From an uncultured bacterium (GTDB lineage: Bacteria > Cyanobacteriota > Vampirovibrionia > Gastranaerophilales > Gastranaerophilaceae), in assembly GCA_902776035.1 (NCBI GenBank), contig CACYOO010000007.1, positions 62,001 through 126,000 on the forward strand: DNA of 64,000 nt, written 5' to 3'. This document shows, one piece after another, positions 28,140-38,185 of the stretch (the stretch's first letter is position 1; the number at the start of each line of letters is the position of its first letter). The position numbers and the translations under genes are program-made. The notes beneath the pieces were generated by a model that was not told the DNA's origin, made no database searches, and worked only from the letters and a program-made list of their open reading frames with translations.

Positions 28140-28167
28140 TTTAAAACTACAGTTTTAGTAGTATAAT
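28140..28167 (+). promoter_or_regulatory. Promoter of the M49-like peptidase gene
   Basis: TTTAAA, a 16-bp spacer and a perfect TATAAT, about 36 nt before the ATG. Confidence 0.6.
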
Positions 28168-28202
28168 AAAACTATTCACAAGAATAGAAAGGATTTAAAA
28201 AT

Positions 28203-30101
28203 ATGCCAAGTGTAAACAATGACATGAAAGTAAAAATGCCTGCAATGCCTAAGACTGCAAAAAAAGAAGATAGCGTTCAACCACAAGTTGAAACAAAAGA
28301 TTTATCATCTGCAATGATGGATAAACTTTCAGCAGCAGCAAACATTAATAAGGTTAATGTTGTGTCAAACAATACAGAAAAATTTGAACTTAATTTATCA
28401 ACTGCAGAACTTGAAAAAAGAACTAACAAAGACTTTTTAGCACCAAAAGTTCTTTTAAAGCCTGATTCAAAAGAATATACAAATCTTGCTGAAGGTGATA
28501 AAGAAGCTTTAAAACATTTGGCAAAAACTGCAAAAATAATGGATACCATTTACATGAAAATGGATAATGAAAAGAATTTGGCCTTCAAAGAATATCTTGA
28601 AAAAGAAACTGCAAAAGGTAACAAAGATGCTGAAATGTCTTTAAAATTATTTACAGCTCAAAAAGGTATGTCAGGTATTGATATGGAAGCTAATATGGTA
28701 AATTTAGCAAAAGGACAACCTGATTTACCGGGAAAAGCTTTTTATCCTTCTGATTTAAAGAAAGAAGAATTCCATAATATTTTAATAAACATGCTTGAAA
28801 ATGGTGAAAAAGAAGAAGTTTCAAAAATCTTAAGTCAACGTACAATTGTTGAACGTGATGGTGATAAGTTGAAAGCTGTTGACTATTGCGATAAATTCAA
28901 GGAAGAATTTACACAAATTGCAGATGAACTTGATAAAGCCGCAGAAACATCAACTAATAAAGATTTTAACGAATACTTAAAATTACAATCAAAAGCTTTA
29001 AGAAGTGCAGATCCTATGTTGGATGCTTATGCTGATAAAAAATGGGCAACATTACAGGATACACCTCTTGAATACACAATTACAAGAGAACAGTATGCTG
29101 ATAGAATGACCGGCTCTGTTGTAGAGAACGAAAAATTAAATAATTTATTAAAAGAAAACGGTATTGTACCTCAATCAAAAGACTCATTAGGATGCCGTGT
29201 AGGTATTGTTAATAAAGAAGGTACAGATGATTTATTAAGAATAAAGAAATATCTTCCTATGTTGGCTGAACACATGCCATTGGCTGATAAATATACACAA
29301 ACAATATCATCAGAAGGTGAAAACAAACAAACAATGGTAGATGTTGATTTGGTTGCATTATCAGGAGATGGCGGAGCTTACAGAGGCGGAGTTACATTAG
29401 CTGAAAACTTACCTAATGGCGATAAAATGTCATTGCAAATTGGTGGTGGCAGAAGAAATGTTTACCACAGACAAATCAGAACTACATCTCAGCCGGAAAA
29501 ATTACAAAAGAAACTTGATGCTGTATTAGATCCTAAATTCCACAAAATGTACAGCGAGCAAGCTGACCATTGGTTTACAATAGGTCATGAAAATGCTCAC
29601 TCTCTCGGACCAAAAAACAATTGTGATGCAGGTCTTGGTAAATACAGAAATATTGTAGAAGAAAACAAAGCTGATATGGGTTCTATTTCTTTCTTAGATG
29701 ACCTTGTAAAAGAAGGTATGTATACTGAGGATGAAAAAAATCAAATATTAGTAAGTTTTGCAACAAACACATTCTTAAAAGCAAAACCAACAATGGATCA
29801 AGCTCACAGAGTTCGTTCTGTTATGCAGGCAAATTACTTCCAAAAAGAAGGTGCAATCAATGTAAGTGATGACGGAAAAATTTCTGTTAATCTTGAAAAA
29901 ATGGTTCCTACAGCCAAAAAGATGTTGACTGAAATCATTGAAGTTCAATTGTCTGGTGATATGAAAAAAGCTGAAGATTTCATAAATACAAACTTCTATT
30001 GGAATGATAAAAATGAAGCAGTAGCTAAGAACTTACGTGAAGTTAATAAAACATTAAATGGTGTTGTTGAATCACCATTGCTTGATGAATTAACAAAGTA
30101 A
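28203..30101 (+). CDS. Predicted M49-like zinc metallopeptidase
   Basis: 632 residues. The C-terminal half has HENAHSLGP at 462-470 (zinc ligands His462 and His466, catalytic Glu463) and, 20 residues later, EENKAD at 486-491, giving the third ligand. The combination HExxH-x-LGP plus EExKAD is the pattern of bacterial relatives of the dipeptidyl-peptidase III (M49) clan rather than of thermolysin. The N-terminal 40 residues are Lys/Pro-rich and no signal peptide is present, so it is probably cytoplasmic or exported by another route. The substrate is not predictable. AAAGGA precedes the ATG. Confidence 0.65.
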   Translation: MPSVNNDMKVKMPAMPKTAKKEDSVQPQVETKDLSSAMMDKLSAAANINKVNVVSNNTEKFELNLSTAELEKRTNKDFLAPKVLLKPDSKEYTNLAEGDKEALKHLAKTAKIMDTIYMKMDNEKNLAFKEYLEKETAKGNKDAEMSLKLFTAQKGMSGIDMEANMVNLAKGQPDLPGKAFYPSDLKKEEFHNILINMLENGEKEEVSKILSQRTIVERDGDKLKAVDYCDKFKEEFTQIADELDKAAETSTNKDFNEYLKLQSKALRSADPMLDAYADKKWATLQDTPLEYTITREQYADRMTGSVVENEKLNNLLKENGIVPQSKDSLGCRVGIVNKEGTDDLLRIKKYLPMLAEHMPLADKYTQTISSEGENKQTMVDVDLVALSGDGGAYRGGVTLAENLPNGDKMSLQIGGGRRNVYHRQIRTTSQPEKLQKKLDAVLDPKFHKMYSEQADHWFTIGHENAHSLGPKNNCDAGLGKYRNIVEENKADMGSISFLDDLVKEGMYTEDEKNQILVSFATNTFLKAKPTMDQAHRVRSVMQANYFQKEGAINVSDDGKISVNLEKMVPTAKKMLTEIIEVQLSGDMKKAEDFINTNFYWNDKNEAVAKNLREVNKTLNGVVESPLLDELTK

Positions 30102-30117
30102 TAAAAAATATTAACGT

Positions 30118-30153
30118 AAAAAAAGGGTGTCAAAAATGACACCCTTTTTTTTT
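30118..30153 (+). terminator. Strong rho-independent terminator
   Basis: An 8-bp core stem (GGGTGTCA/TGACACCC), AAAA loop and nine Ts; flanking A/T tracts extend the stem, so it could also serve the convergent gene ending at 30167. Confidence 0.92.
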
Positions 30154-30166
30154 GAATTAAATCAAT

Positions 30167-30529
30167 TTATTTTGTTATTTTTTTTACAGAATCTACATCT
30201 ACTTTTATTGAATTAAATTTTTTTTCTACTTCTCCTGAAATTTCTATTTTATCACCCGGCTTTATTACTTGTCCTGCCCATTTATCACTATCTATTTCTA
30301 TAGTCATTGTTCCGGTAGAATCTTTAAATATGTATTTATCATCAGAAATTTGTTTTTCAAGAGTTCCTTGTAGTTTTAAATAAGTATTATCATTCATTTT
30401 AATAGCTTGAGATACGGTTGTAAGATTTGCATTTGTGGTATCTTGAAAACCACCTCCAAAAGAATTTGTTGCTGCAAAACAGCTTGTTGTAATAAAAAGT
30501 AATGCCATTAGTAATAATAAATTTTTCAT
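30167..30529 (-). CDS. Secreted OB-fold protein (YgiW/BOF family)
   Basis: 120 residues. Signal peptide MKNLLLLMALLFITTSCFAA, then the bacterial OB-fold pattern of YgiW/YdeI-type periplasmic proteins: VSQAIKMNDNTYLKLQGTLE, YIFKDSTGTMTIEIDSDKW and KPGDKIEISGEVEK. Such proteins are periplasmic ligand-binding or stress proteins. A Cys in the signal region (TTSCFAA) does not form a good lipobox. AAGGAG precedes the ATG. Confidence 0.85.
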   Translation of the reverse strand: MKNLLLLMALLFITTSCFAATNSFGGGFQDTTNANLTTVSQAIKMNDNTYLKLQGTLEKQISDDKYIFKDSTGTMTIEIDSDKWAGQVIKPGDKIEISGEVEKKFNSIKVDVDSVKKITK

Positions 30530-30615
30530 TCTCGTTTCTCCTTATTTTTATAATTTTCAATTATATATTAATAATATCTGTAAAGTAAATTGTTCATCAA
30601 GGTAATTTTTATATA

Positions 30616-31392
30616 TTATTGGTCTATAAATTTGTAATCCAGTGCTTGTTGTCTTAACCAATTTTTGTATTGTTCTATTGTTTTATATCTATCGATTTTT
30701 TCATCATATTCTAAACGTTTTGATTTTATTTTTATAGATTTAATATTAGAATTATATGCTTTTTCTGCTAATTTTTGAGCTTTCTTTGCATCTTCATAAT
30801 TTCCGATTTTTTTATACAATTCTGCTTTTAAAAAGTTATCCGTGCTAATATTATCTTTTTTAAAAGTATTAATTGCATTTTGATATTCTCCTTTTAAAAT
30901 ATACACGTATCTTAATGACAAACTTTGTTTTCTATTTAATATTTTATTCAGTTCAATTGCTTTATCAAAATCTCCTTTAATAGCATAAAGTTGAGCTAAT
31001 TTTTCGGTATCTAAATTATATTTTGAATATTCACCTTTTAAAGCATTTTCTAAACAATCTATTGCCTTATTACCATCTTTTTTCCCTTCCTTAAGGATGT
31101 CATAGTTAAAAATATCTGACATATATAAATATGATAATCGTTTTTCATAAGGATTTATAGAAAACTTTATGGCTTTTTCCAACAATTCAGGTGAATTAAA
31201 AGCATATCCCAAGTATAAATATCTTGAAGGAACAAACAAATACATACCTAAAGCAGATAAAATCAATATAAAGTAACTTGTAAAAGTAAATTTTTTCTTT
31301 TTAGCAATATGATATGTTATTAAAATCACGAAAATAACAAGGGATAAAAATATTGTTATATTAGTAAAAATAACATAATAAAGATTATCCAT
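30616..31392 (-). CDS. Membrane-anchored TPR-like protein
   Basis: 258 residues. Two N-terminal transmembrane helices (about 8-28 and 38-55) are followed by helical repeats with TPR spacing (LAQLYAIKGDFDKAIELNKIL; YVYILKGEYQNAINTFKKD; AELYKKIGNYEDAKKAQKLA). It probably scaffolds protein contacts at the inner membrane. Partner unknown; neighbours are small secreted proteins in separate units. Confidence 0.7.
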   Translation of the reverse strand: MDNLYYVIFTNITIFLSLVIFVILITYHIAKKKKFTFTSYFILILSALGMYLFVPSRYLYLGYAFNSPELLEKAIKFSINPYEKRLSYLYMSDIFNYDILKEGKKDGNKAIDCLENALKGEYSKYNLDTEKLAQLYAIKGDFDKAIELNKILNRKQSLSLRYVYILKGEYQNAINTFKKDNISTDNFLKAELYKKIGNYEDAKKAQKLAEKAYNSNIKSIKIKSKRLEYDEKIDRYKTIEQYKNWLRQQALDYKFIDQ

Positions 31393-31425
31393 AAATTTTT
31401 CCTGTTTAACTTATTAAAGCAAATA

Positions 31426-31710
31426 TTATATTCTGTTATGCCAAACTCCGCCTTGTCTGTCAACAACAGCATCATAGCAAGACCAAAATCTAAAAATACC
31501 TGTTAAACCCAATAATGCATGAGTTAAGTTTTTTTCATAACTTTGATCATTTATAGCTTGACCAATACCAGGCCAAATAATTAATGATAATGCACCTGCA
31601 CCAACAGAACGTCCCGAAACTTTACCATTTTTGCCATGTGTTCCTGCAAATACAGGTGAGCAAACTGAAATAAATCCTGCTATTAATAAAATTGATATAA
31701 TCTTTTTCAT
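31426..31710 (-). CDS. Small exported protein (94 aa)
   Basis: Signal peptide MKKIISILLIAGFISVCSPV with cleavage after VFA, leaving about 72 residues with a hydrophobic glycine-rich segment (VGAGALSLIIWPGIGQAI) and a second one (LLGLTGIFRFW). Probably a small envelope protein; not recognised. It ends 33 bp upstream of the TPR gene, so the two may be cotranscribed. Confidence 0.6.
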   Translation of the reverse strand: MKKIISILLIAGFISVCSPVFAGTHGKNGKVSGRSVGAGALSLIIWPGIGQAINDQSYEKNLTHALLGLTGIFRFWSCYDAVVDRQGGVWHNRI

Positions 31711-31790
31711 AGTATCTCCTATTTAAGTGCTTAATACTTTTATAAAATATATAGAAATAATAGAATATATAAATGTTATTGTCAAACATA

Positions 31791-31818
31791 AAAAAAGAGC
31801 TTGTAAAAGCTCTTTTTT
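31791..31818 (-). terminator. Rho-independent terminator
   Basis: A 12-bp stem (AAAAAAGAGCTT and its complement) with a GTAA loop; A/T tracts on both sides. It lies 23 bp after the stop of the repeat protein at 31842. Confidence 0.85.
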
Positions 31819-31841
31819 TTTAAATATTCATTTTAATAAAT

Positions 31842-32651
31842 TTATTGCTTATTATGTGCAACTCTATCTGAATTATCCCATAAATATCCATAATCATTTT
31901 TTACAGGAATAACAGGATCTTTTTTATCTTTTACTTTACCACCAACTTCTGCAGTAACATCTTTTTCTGTCATTTTAGTATTTATGATATTTACATCACC
32001 TTTTACAGATTTTAAAGCAGGCATTTTTTCTATTGGAGTATTTTGTAAATCTAAATTACCATTTACAACTTCTAATGCAGGTAATTCTTTTACTCTTGTA
32101 TTTGCTAATTCTGCCATTGCACCTACAGTTTTTAAGTTTGGTAACTCTTCAATTAAAGAATTGTTAAATTGAGCTATAGCACCAACTTCTTTTAAGTTCT
32201 TCATAGATTTAACTTTTGTAAAAGAAATATCTACATTTCCACCAACTTTTTCAAGTGTATCAATTGCGGATAAAGATGTCTTTTTAAAATCAGCATTACC
32301 CTTAATTTCTTTTACATCTTTCATTAATTCATTTTCATCGTATCCTAAATCTTTGAATGAAACGAGTTTACCAGGTTGTTTATAATGAGAAATTGATAAT
32401 TTACCATCATCCTTTGTTTCTGTTTCTATACCTAAAGCACTAAAAACTTCGACTGCTTCTTTTTTACCGTCTACCATGCTTTTCAATGATGAAAGCTCAG
32501 CTTCAAAAGCTTTTTTATGTTGTTCTGCTGCATATTTAACATTTTGATCTATTCTGTCTTGATCCATTTCTGACAAGTAACTGTAATCAGTATGTTGAAC
32601 TTTTTGTTGTGGCTTAACAGTATTTGCCATGTTAATTTTACTTATTTCCAT
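31842..32651 (-). CDS. Leucine-rich/solenoid repeat protein
   Basis: 269 residues. From about residue 135 there are at least five units of about 20-22 residues with the pattern N-x-x-I-x-E-L-P-x-L-K-x-V-G (NNSLIEELPNLKTVG, NTRVKELPALEVVNG, NTPIEKMPALKSVKG), typical of a short leucine-rich or pectate-lyase-like solenoid. The N-terminal 100 residues are charged and helical. No signal peptide. A strong AAGGAGG lies before the ATG. Probably a protein-binding module; target unknown. Confidence 0.7.
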   Translation of the reverse strand: MEISKINMANTVKPQQKVQHTDYSYLSEMDQDRIDQNVKYAAEQHKKAFEAELSSLKSMVDGKKEAVEVFSALGIETETKDDGKLSISHYKQPGKLVSFKDLGYDENELMKDVKEIKGNADFKKTSLSAIDTLEKVGGNVDISFTKVKSMKNLKEVGAIAQFNNSLIEELPNLKTVGAMAELANTRVKELPALEVVNGNLDLQNTPIEKMPALKSVKGDVNIINTKMTEKDVTAEVGGKVKDKKDPVIPVKNDYGYLWDNSDRVAHNKQ

Positions 32652-32749
32652 TTATCCTCCTTACATAAATTTTATACTAGCATAAAAAGTAAACATATTT
32701 TTTTTTGCTAGTAAAATATAAATATTTGTAAAATAATTTTTACAAAAAA

Positions 32750-32960
32750 TTATATGGCTTGCTTATACCAAACTTCGAATTTTTCAATTTTTTCTTTTAA
32801 ATCTTTATAATCACCGTTAAAATTTATACACCTGTCATCAATTATCAAATATGCAGGCTCTTTTACATTGGTTACATTTTCAATATATTCATCAAGTCCA
32901 TTTTCTTTTTATCATATTTTCCGTCGTAAGTGTTTAATACACCGTCTAAATTGTCCTAGT
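32750..32960 (-). pseudogene. Relic of HAD-type phosphatase (internal deletion)
   Basis: No intact ORF, but the minus strand still reads NLDGVLNTYDGKYDK, then after a frame change NGLDEYIENVTNVKEPAYL, then LIIDDRCINFNGDYKDL and EKFEVWYKQAI before a stop at 32750. The first segment is the HAD phosphatase motif I region; IIDDR is motif IV. The middle of the protein is deleted and a stop codon (TAG) precedes the first segment. A related relic with a different deletion lies at 48657-48888. The rest of 32652-33036 holds nothing else I recognise. Confidence 0.75.
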
Positions 32961-33036
32961 TTAACACTTATTAGACTGTGTAAGTTCAGTGCGTATTATC
33001 CGTAGTATAAAATTATTTTAATTTATTGTACTCCTT

Positions 33037-35409
33037 TTAATCTGCCAACATTTCAAAATTATTTTTTCTTAAATTTTCAACTGTTTTTAATTCAGGATAC
33101 TGTTCGAATTTGTTATTTTTCACAAATTCAATTGCTTCATATCTTGCTTCTTCAAATATTTTTGTATCTTTAACAATATCTGCAACAATCATATCAGGTA
33201 AACCAGATTGTCTTACACCTAAAAATTCTCCGGGCCCTCTTAGTGCCAAATCTCTTTCTGCAATTACAAAACCGTCATTTGTTTCAGCCATAATACCTAA
33301 TCTTGCTTTTGCATCATCGCTCCTTGATGAAGAAGATAATACACAATACGATTGAACATCAGACCTGCCTACACGTCCTCTTAATTGGTGTAATTGGGAT
33401 AAACCAAATCTTTCTGCATTCTCTATTACCATTACCGTTGCATTTGGTACATCTACTCCAACTTCAACAACTGTTGTTGAAACTAAAATATCAAATTTGC
33501 CATTTTTAAAATCGTTCATAACACTTTCTTTTTCTGCATTTTTAAGTTTACCGTGCAAAAGTCCTATTTTTAATTCAGGAAATACATTTGTTTTTAAATT
33601 TTCATATTCTGTTGTTGCTGCTTTTGCAGAAAGAGCTTCGCTTTCATCAATTAAAGGATACACTATATATGCCTGATGCCCTTTTTTAATTTCCTCTTTT
33701 ATAAGTGAGTAAATCTGTTTTTTAGAGTTTGAAATACTTGTCAGAATTGGTTTTCTACCTTTAGGAAGTTCATCAATTATTGTCAAATCCATATCACCAT
33801 GAATAGATAAAGCCAATGTTCTTGGTATTGGTGTTGCAGTCATTGTAAGTATTTGCGGAGCTTCTCCTTTTTTACTTAAAATACTGCGTTGTTTTACACC
33901 GAATCGGTGTTGTTCATCAACAACTACCGCACCAAGATTATTAAATTGAACATTTTCTTGTATTAGTGCATGTGTTCCTACGGCAATTTTTGTTTGTCCG
34001 TTAAAAAGGTTTGTTTCTTGTAATTTTTTTTCTTTTTTGTTTAAACTCCCTATAAATAACCCTATACTTATACCTAAAGGAGCAAGCATATTAACAAGTG
34101 TATTATAATGCTGTTGAGCCAAAATTTCAGTAGGTGCCATAATCGCTCCCTGATAACCGTTTTCTACAGCTGACAAGAGCATTATTGCGGCAACTACGGT
34201 CTTTCCGCTTCCAACATCTCCTTGCAATAATCTGTGCATTGGTTCTTGTGATTGCATATCATTTAATATCTCATTAACCGCATTCATTTGTGCATGTGTA
34301 AGTTTAAACGGTAATGACTTTATAAAGTTCATTACAAGCCCATCCGGCTTAACTGTGAAGTGAACGGAATTATTAATTTGTTTATTTAGTTCTTTTAATT
34401 TTGCAAGACGTAATTGAGATATAAAAAATTCTTCAAATGCAAGTGAAAATCTTGCCTGATGAAGCATATCCATACTGCTTGGAAAGTGCATTTGACGGAT
34501 TGCATCAAATTTTTCCATAATATTATATTTGTTTCTTATGTAATCAGGTACAACTGTTTTAATAGATTGTTTATACATCTCTAATGCATTAAATACGGCT
34601 CGGCGTAATGTTTTTATACTAAGGTTTTCAACTAGAGGATATACGGGTACAATTCTACCTATATTCAAGTTCGTACTCTCTTGAGTATCATCATTTAAAA
34701 TAGAATAAGTCGGCTTATCAACTGTTAAATGCATATTGAATTTATTAAATTTTACAGTTCCTGAAACCATTATTTTAGCATTGAGCGGAAATTGTGCTTT
34801 TGTTCTTTCTAAAACATATCTGTTTGCTTTTGCTTGAAAAAAATCAAGTTCTATATTACCGCTTTCATCGGCTACGGTAACTTTTATTATTCCTAAATTA
34901 CTTTTCGAAACAAATGCGCTTGAAGATTTTATATATCCGAAAATTGTAGTAGTTTCACCCTCTTTTATGTCTTTAATAAACGTTCTTGATGAATAATCAA
35001 TATGGTTTTTAGGAAAAAAATACAACAAATCCTCTGCCGTAAAAATGTTTAGCTTATTAAGAAGATAACCTACTTTTGGACCTACACCTTTTATATATGT
35101 TACATCACATTCATTAGCTAATTTTATGTTTTTAATTTCTGCATTTTCCGGTTTAGGGTTAATATCATCTTTTATAACTTTACAGAGTCGATTTAAAATT
35201 TTTCTTCTGGCAGGTAAGTTTTCAACAGAATAACGTTCCATTGCCTCAATCAAAACTTGCCATTTCTGAGCTTTTGTTTTTTTATATTCTTTTAAAAGTT
35301 CAGATTTTACAAATTTAGAAAAAGTAGACTTTTTACCTTGAATATCTATGTAACTGTATTTAATTTCAACTTCAACTGCTTTTCTTAACAGTTCTATATT
35401 TTCAAGCAT
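33037..35409 (-). CDS. recG: ATP-dependent DNA helicase RecG
   Basis: 790 residues: an N-terminal helical extension (about 1-100), an OB-fold wedge domain, and a superfamily 2 helicase core with Walker A GDVGSGKT, motif II VVDEQHRFG, motif III TMTATPIPRTL and motif VI QLRGRVGRSD. RecG regresses stalled forks and processes recombination intermediates. The N-terminal extension is longer than in E. coli RecG (693 residues), as in cyanobacterial versions. The start overlaps the M16 peptidase stop (TAATG). Confidence 0.97.
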   Translation of the reverse strand: MLENIELLRKAVEVEIKYSYIDIQGKKSTFSKFVKSELLKEYKKTKAQKWQVLIEAMERYSVENLPARRKILNRLCKVIKDDINPKPENAEIKNIKLANECDVTYIKGVGPKVGYLLNKLNIFTAEDLLYFFPKNHIDYSSRTFIKDIKEGETTTIFGYIKSSSAFVSKSNLGIIKVTVADESGNIELDFFQAKANRYVLERTKAQFPLNAKIMVSGTVKFNKFNMHLTVDKPTYSILNDDTQESTNLNIGRIVPVYPLVENLSIKTLRRAVFNALEMYKQSIKTVVPDYIRNKYNIMEKFDAIRQMHFPSSMDMLHQARFSLAFEEFFISQLRLAKLKELNKQINNSVHFTVKPDGLVMNFIKSLPFKLTHAQMNAVNEILNDMQSQEPMHRLLQGDVGSGKTVVAAIMLLSAVENGYQGAIMAPTEILAQQHYNTLVNMLAPLGISIGLFIGSLNKKEKKLQETNLFNGQTKIAVGTHALIQENVQFNNLGAVVVDEQHRFGVKQRSILSKKGEAPQILTMTATPIPRTLALSIHGDMDLTIIDELPKGRKPILTSISNSKKQIYSLIKEEIKKGHQAYIVYPLIDESEALSAKAATTEYENLKTNVFPELKIGLLHGKLKNAEKESVMNDFKNGKFDILVSTTVVEVGVDVPNATVMVIENAERFGLSQLHQLRGRVGRSDVQSYCVLSSSSRSDDAKARLGIMAETNDGFVIAERDLALRGPGEFLGVRQSGLPDMIVADIVKDTKIFEEARYEAIEFVKNNKFEQYPELKTVENLRKNNFEMLAD

Positions 35410-38006
35410 TATTTAGCCCTGTCAACAATGGATTCTACATAATTATTCATAAAATATTTGTTTGCAACTTCCATAATATCAGAAGCCGTTATATTTTGTA
35501 TAATTTTCGGATATTCTTCCACAAATGCAAATCCCCTTCCTGTTGCTTCATAAAGAGAAAGAGCCGAAGCTTTATCAAGATTAGTTTCTAAAGCAAGTAC
35601 AAATTTTCCTATCAATTGGTCTTTTGCATTTTGTAATTCTTTATCCGATACAAATTCACTTTTCAAAATTTTTATTTCATTCAACATTTGTTTTTCACCA
35701 TTGCTTATATTTTTAGGGTTTGTTCCCAAATATAGAGTATATGTACCTTTTAACGCATTAGGTGAATATCCTGAACCAACTTGATAAGCAAGTCCTGATT
35801 GTTCTCGTATTGTTCTGAATAGTCGTGAACTCATGCCTGTTCCCATAAAAGTATCAATTAATTGTAAGGCGGCAAAATCTTTTATGTAAGCATTTCCTGC
35901 AACTTGCCAACCAATGATTATCCAGCCCGTTTGTAAGTTATTTATAGGCGTAACTATCGTTTTTTGAGTTGTTCTGTATGCAACTTCATTTAAATGATTT
36001 GTATATGAAAATACTTTACCTTTTTTTGAGTTAAATATTTTTGTAAATACGTTTATCATTTGTTGTTTATCAACATCACCATTTATTGATACTATAAGGT
36101 TTTGCGGATAAAAAATACGTGAATAATAATCCAATATATCTGCTTTTGTAACTTTTGGAAGATATGTTTCTAATTTTTTTGAACCTATTGAATAAACAGA
36201 ATTTTCATATATTGCATTTTTATATTCTTCTAAAGCCCTATTTAATGGTATATCTCTATTTGAACGAATATTAGCTATCATATTTTTACGTGTTTTATCT
36301 ATTTCATATTCGTCATATTTTGCATTATTTACAACTTCGTCTAAAATTTCCAATGTTAACGGTAATTGTTGTTTTGTAGTTAAAACATTTAAAGAAAAAT
36401 AATCACTTCCAGCAGACGGTGCGATATTTATGCCTTTTTCTTCAAGAATTTGTGCTAATTCCTGAGAAGTATAATTCTTTGTACCTTTTAGCATTACAGA
36501 AGCTGTTAAATCTGCACTTCCGTGCTTTGTTTCTATAAATCTTCCACCCTTTGCTTTTATTGAAATAGCAATAATATCATTATTATTATGCTTATTAATA
36601 AGCAATGTTGCACCTGTCGGAAGTTGGTATTTGTCAGTATTATAAGCAGTTTTTACAAGCTTTGCACTTACGTTTGAAACAGGTTTTTCCGTATCTGATG
36701 TACATTTACAAGGATTATTTTTAGGCAGAAGAATTGAAACTGCGGATTTATGTTTTGCAAAATATTTATTTGCAACACGTTTTACATCAGAGAGTGTTAC
36801 ATTTTTTATACCTTCAAGATAGTTGTCATAATCTTTTGGATTATCTGTTAAAACTACTGTATACCCCATTTCAGAAGCAATATTTGAAATAGATTCTCTT
36901 GAATAATATGTATCACGCTCAATTATGTTTTTTGCAGTAATTAATTCTTCATCAGTTATACCTGCACATTTTACGTTTTCAATTTCTTCAAAGATAGTTT
37001 TTAATAAAAGATCTTTGTTTTCCGGTGCAAACTCAGTATTTATTATAAATAAACCGTCATCTTTTAAGTTTAAATTGGATGCAGAGATAGATGTTGCAAG
37101 TTGCTTTGCATCTTTTATTTTTTTATAAAATCTGGAGCTTCTTCCGTCCCCTAATACTGTTGATAAAACATCAAGTGCATATTCGTCTTTATTTTTTGCT
37201 TTTACACCTCTAAATCCAATCATCATATATGCAGAATTGCTATCTGTAGTTACTTCTTTCATACGCTGTGTTGTAATAGGAAGTTCAGGCATGAATTTAT
37301 TATGTTGAATTTTTCTTGGTGCATTAGTTTTAAATGCATCTTCAACTTTTTTAGCCGCTTCATCAGGATTAACATCTCCTACAACTATTGTAACCATATT
37401 TTCTGGTGCATAATGTTTTTTATAATAATCAAGTATTTCTTCTCTTGTTACCGTTTCAATTATTTTAGCAGAACCAATAACCTTTCTTTTGTAAGGATGA
37501 ACCTTGTACATTAATTCATTAAGATTGTTGTAAACAATTTCATTAGGTGAATTTTTGTCTTTTGCAATTTCTTCAAGTACGACTTTTCTTTCTTTTTCCA
37601 TTTCTTTACTTGGAATTTGAGGGTTTAATAGCATATCTGCATGATAATCAAGAGCAAGATCAAAATATTTTGACGGAAGTTTTATGTAATAGTGCGTAAA
37701 ATCTTTGCTTGTAGCAGCATTTGTAACAGCACCTTTTGCTTCAAGAACTTTATCAAATTCACCTGTCGGATGTTTTAACGTCCCTTTGAAAAAAAGATGT
37801 TCTAAAAAATGAGATACCCCGCTATCTTTATCTGTTTCATTAATAGAGCCGGTTTTTATCCATGTATCTATAATTACAATAGGGTTTGATTTAACCTGCT
37901 TAACAATAATTGTTTGTCCGCTTTTTGTTTTATATACGTTGTAATCACCTGCATAAACAAATGTTCCGCAAAATAGTATAAATATCAAAATAATATATTT
38001 TTTCAT
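35409..38006 (-). CDS. Exported M16-family zinc peptidase, double domain
   Basis: 865 residues from the ATG at 38006, which has GAGGAG 7 nt upstream; the frame extends to a TTG at 38027 without support. Signal peptide MKKYIILIFILFCGTFVYA. The inverted zinc motif HFLEH (His66, Glu69, His70) and the distal Glu in VVLEEIAKD (about 145-146) are intact. A second, inactive M16 half starts near residue 450. Family members degrade peptides in the periplasm, and in some bacteria process surface or secreted proteins. Cotranscribed with recG. Confidence 0.9.
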   Translation of the reverse strand: MKKYIILIFILFCGTFVYAGDYNVYKTKSGQTIIVKQVKSNPIVIIDTWIKTGSINETDKDSGVSHFLEHLFFKGTLKHPTGEFDKVLEAKGAVTNAATSKDFTHYYIKLPSKYFDLALDYHADMLLNPQIPSKEMEKERKVVLEEIAKDKNSPNEIVYNNLNELMYKVHPYKRKVIGSAKIIETVTREEILDYYKKHYAPENMVTIVVGDVNPDEAAKKVEDAFKTNAPRKIQHNKFMPELPITTQRMKEVTTDSNSAYMMIGFRGVKAKNKDEYALDVLSTVLGDGRSSRFYKKIKDAKQLATSISASNLNLKDDGLFIINTEFAPENKDLLLKTIFEEIENVKCAGITDEELITAKNIIERDTYYSRESISNIASEMGYTVVLTDNPKDYDNYLEGIKNVTLSDVKRVANKYFAKHKSAVSILLPKNNPCKCTSDTEKPVSNVSAKLVKTAYNTDKYQLPTGATLLINKHNNNDIIAISIKAKGGRFIETKHGSADLTASVMLKGTKNYTSQELAQILEEKGINIAPSAGSDYFSLNVLTTKQQLPLTLEILDEVVNNAKYDEYEIDKTRKNMIANIRSNRDIPLNRALEEYKNAIYENSVYSIGSKKLETYLPKVTKADILDYYSRIFYPQNLIVSINGDVDKQQMINVFTKIFNSKKGKVFSYTNHLNEVAYRTTQKTIVTPINNLQTGWIIIGWQVAGNAYIKDFAALQLIDTFMGTGMSSRLFRTIREQSGLAYQVGSGYSPNALKGTYTLYLGTNPKNISNGEKQMLNEIKILKSEFVSDKELQNAKDQLIGKFVLALETNLDKASALSLYEATGRGFAFVEEYPKIIQNITASDIMEVANKYFMNNYVESIVDRAK

Positions 38007-38185
38007 AAATTTCTCCTCAATACACAATATATTACTTTATACAAAATATTGTTTCAACTCGTTAATTAGGTATTTGTTAAAATGGTTTTCAAAAAAAGAA
38101 TATTCGCTTTAAAATTACCAAATATCTTTATGCTAGAATTAAATAAAAGAACAGATTAAATAACCAATTAAAAGGAGAAAAACAA

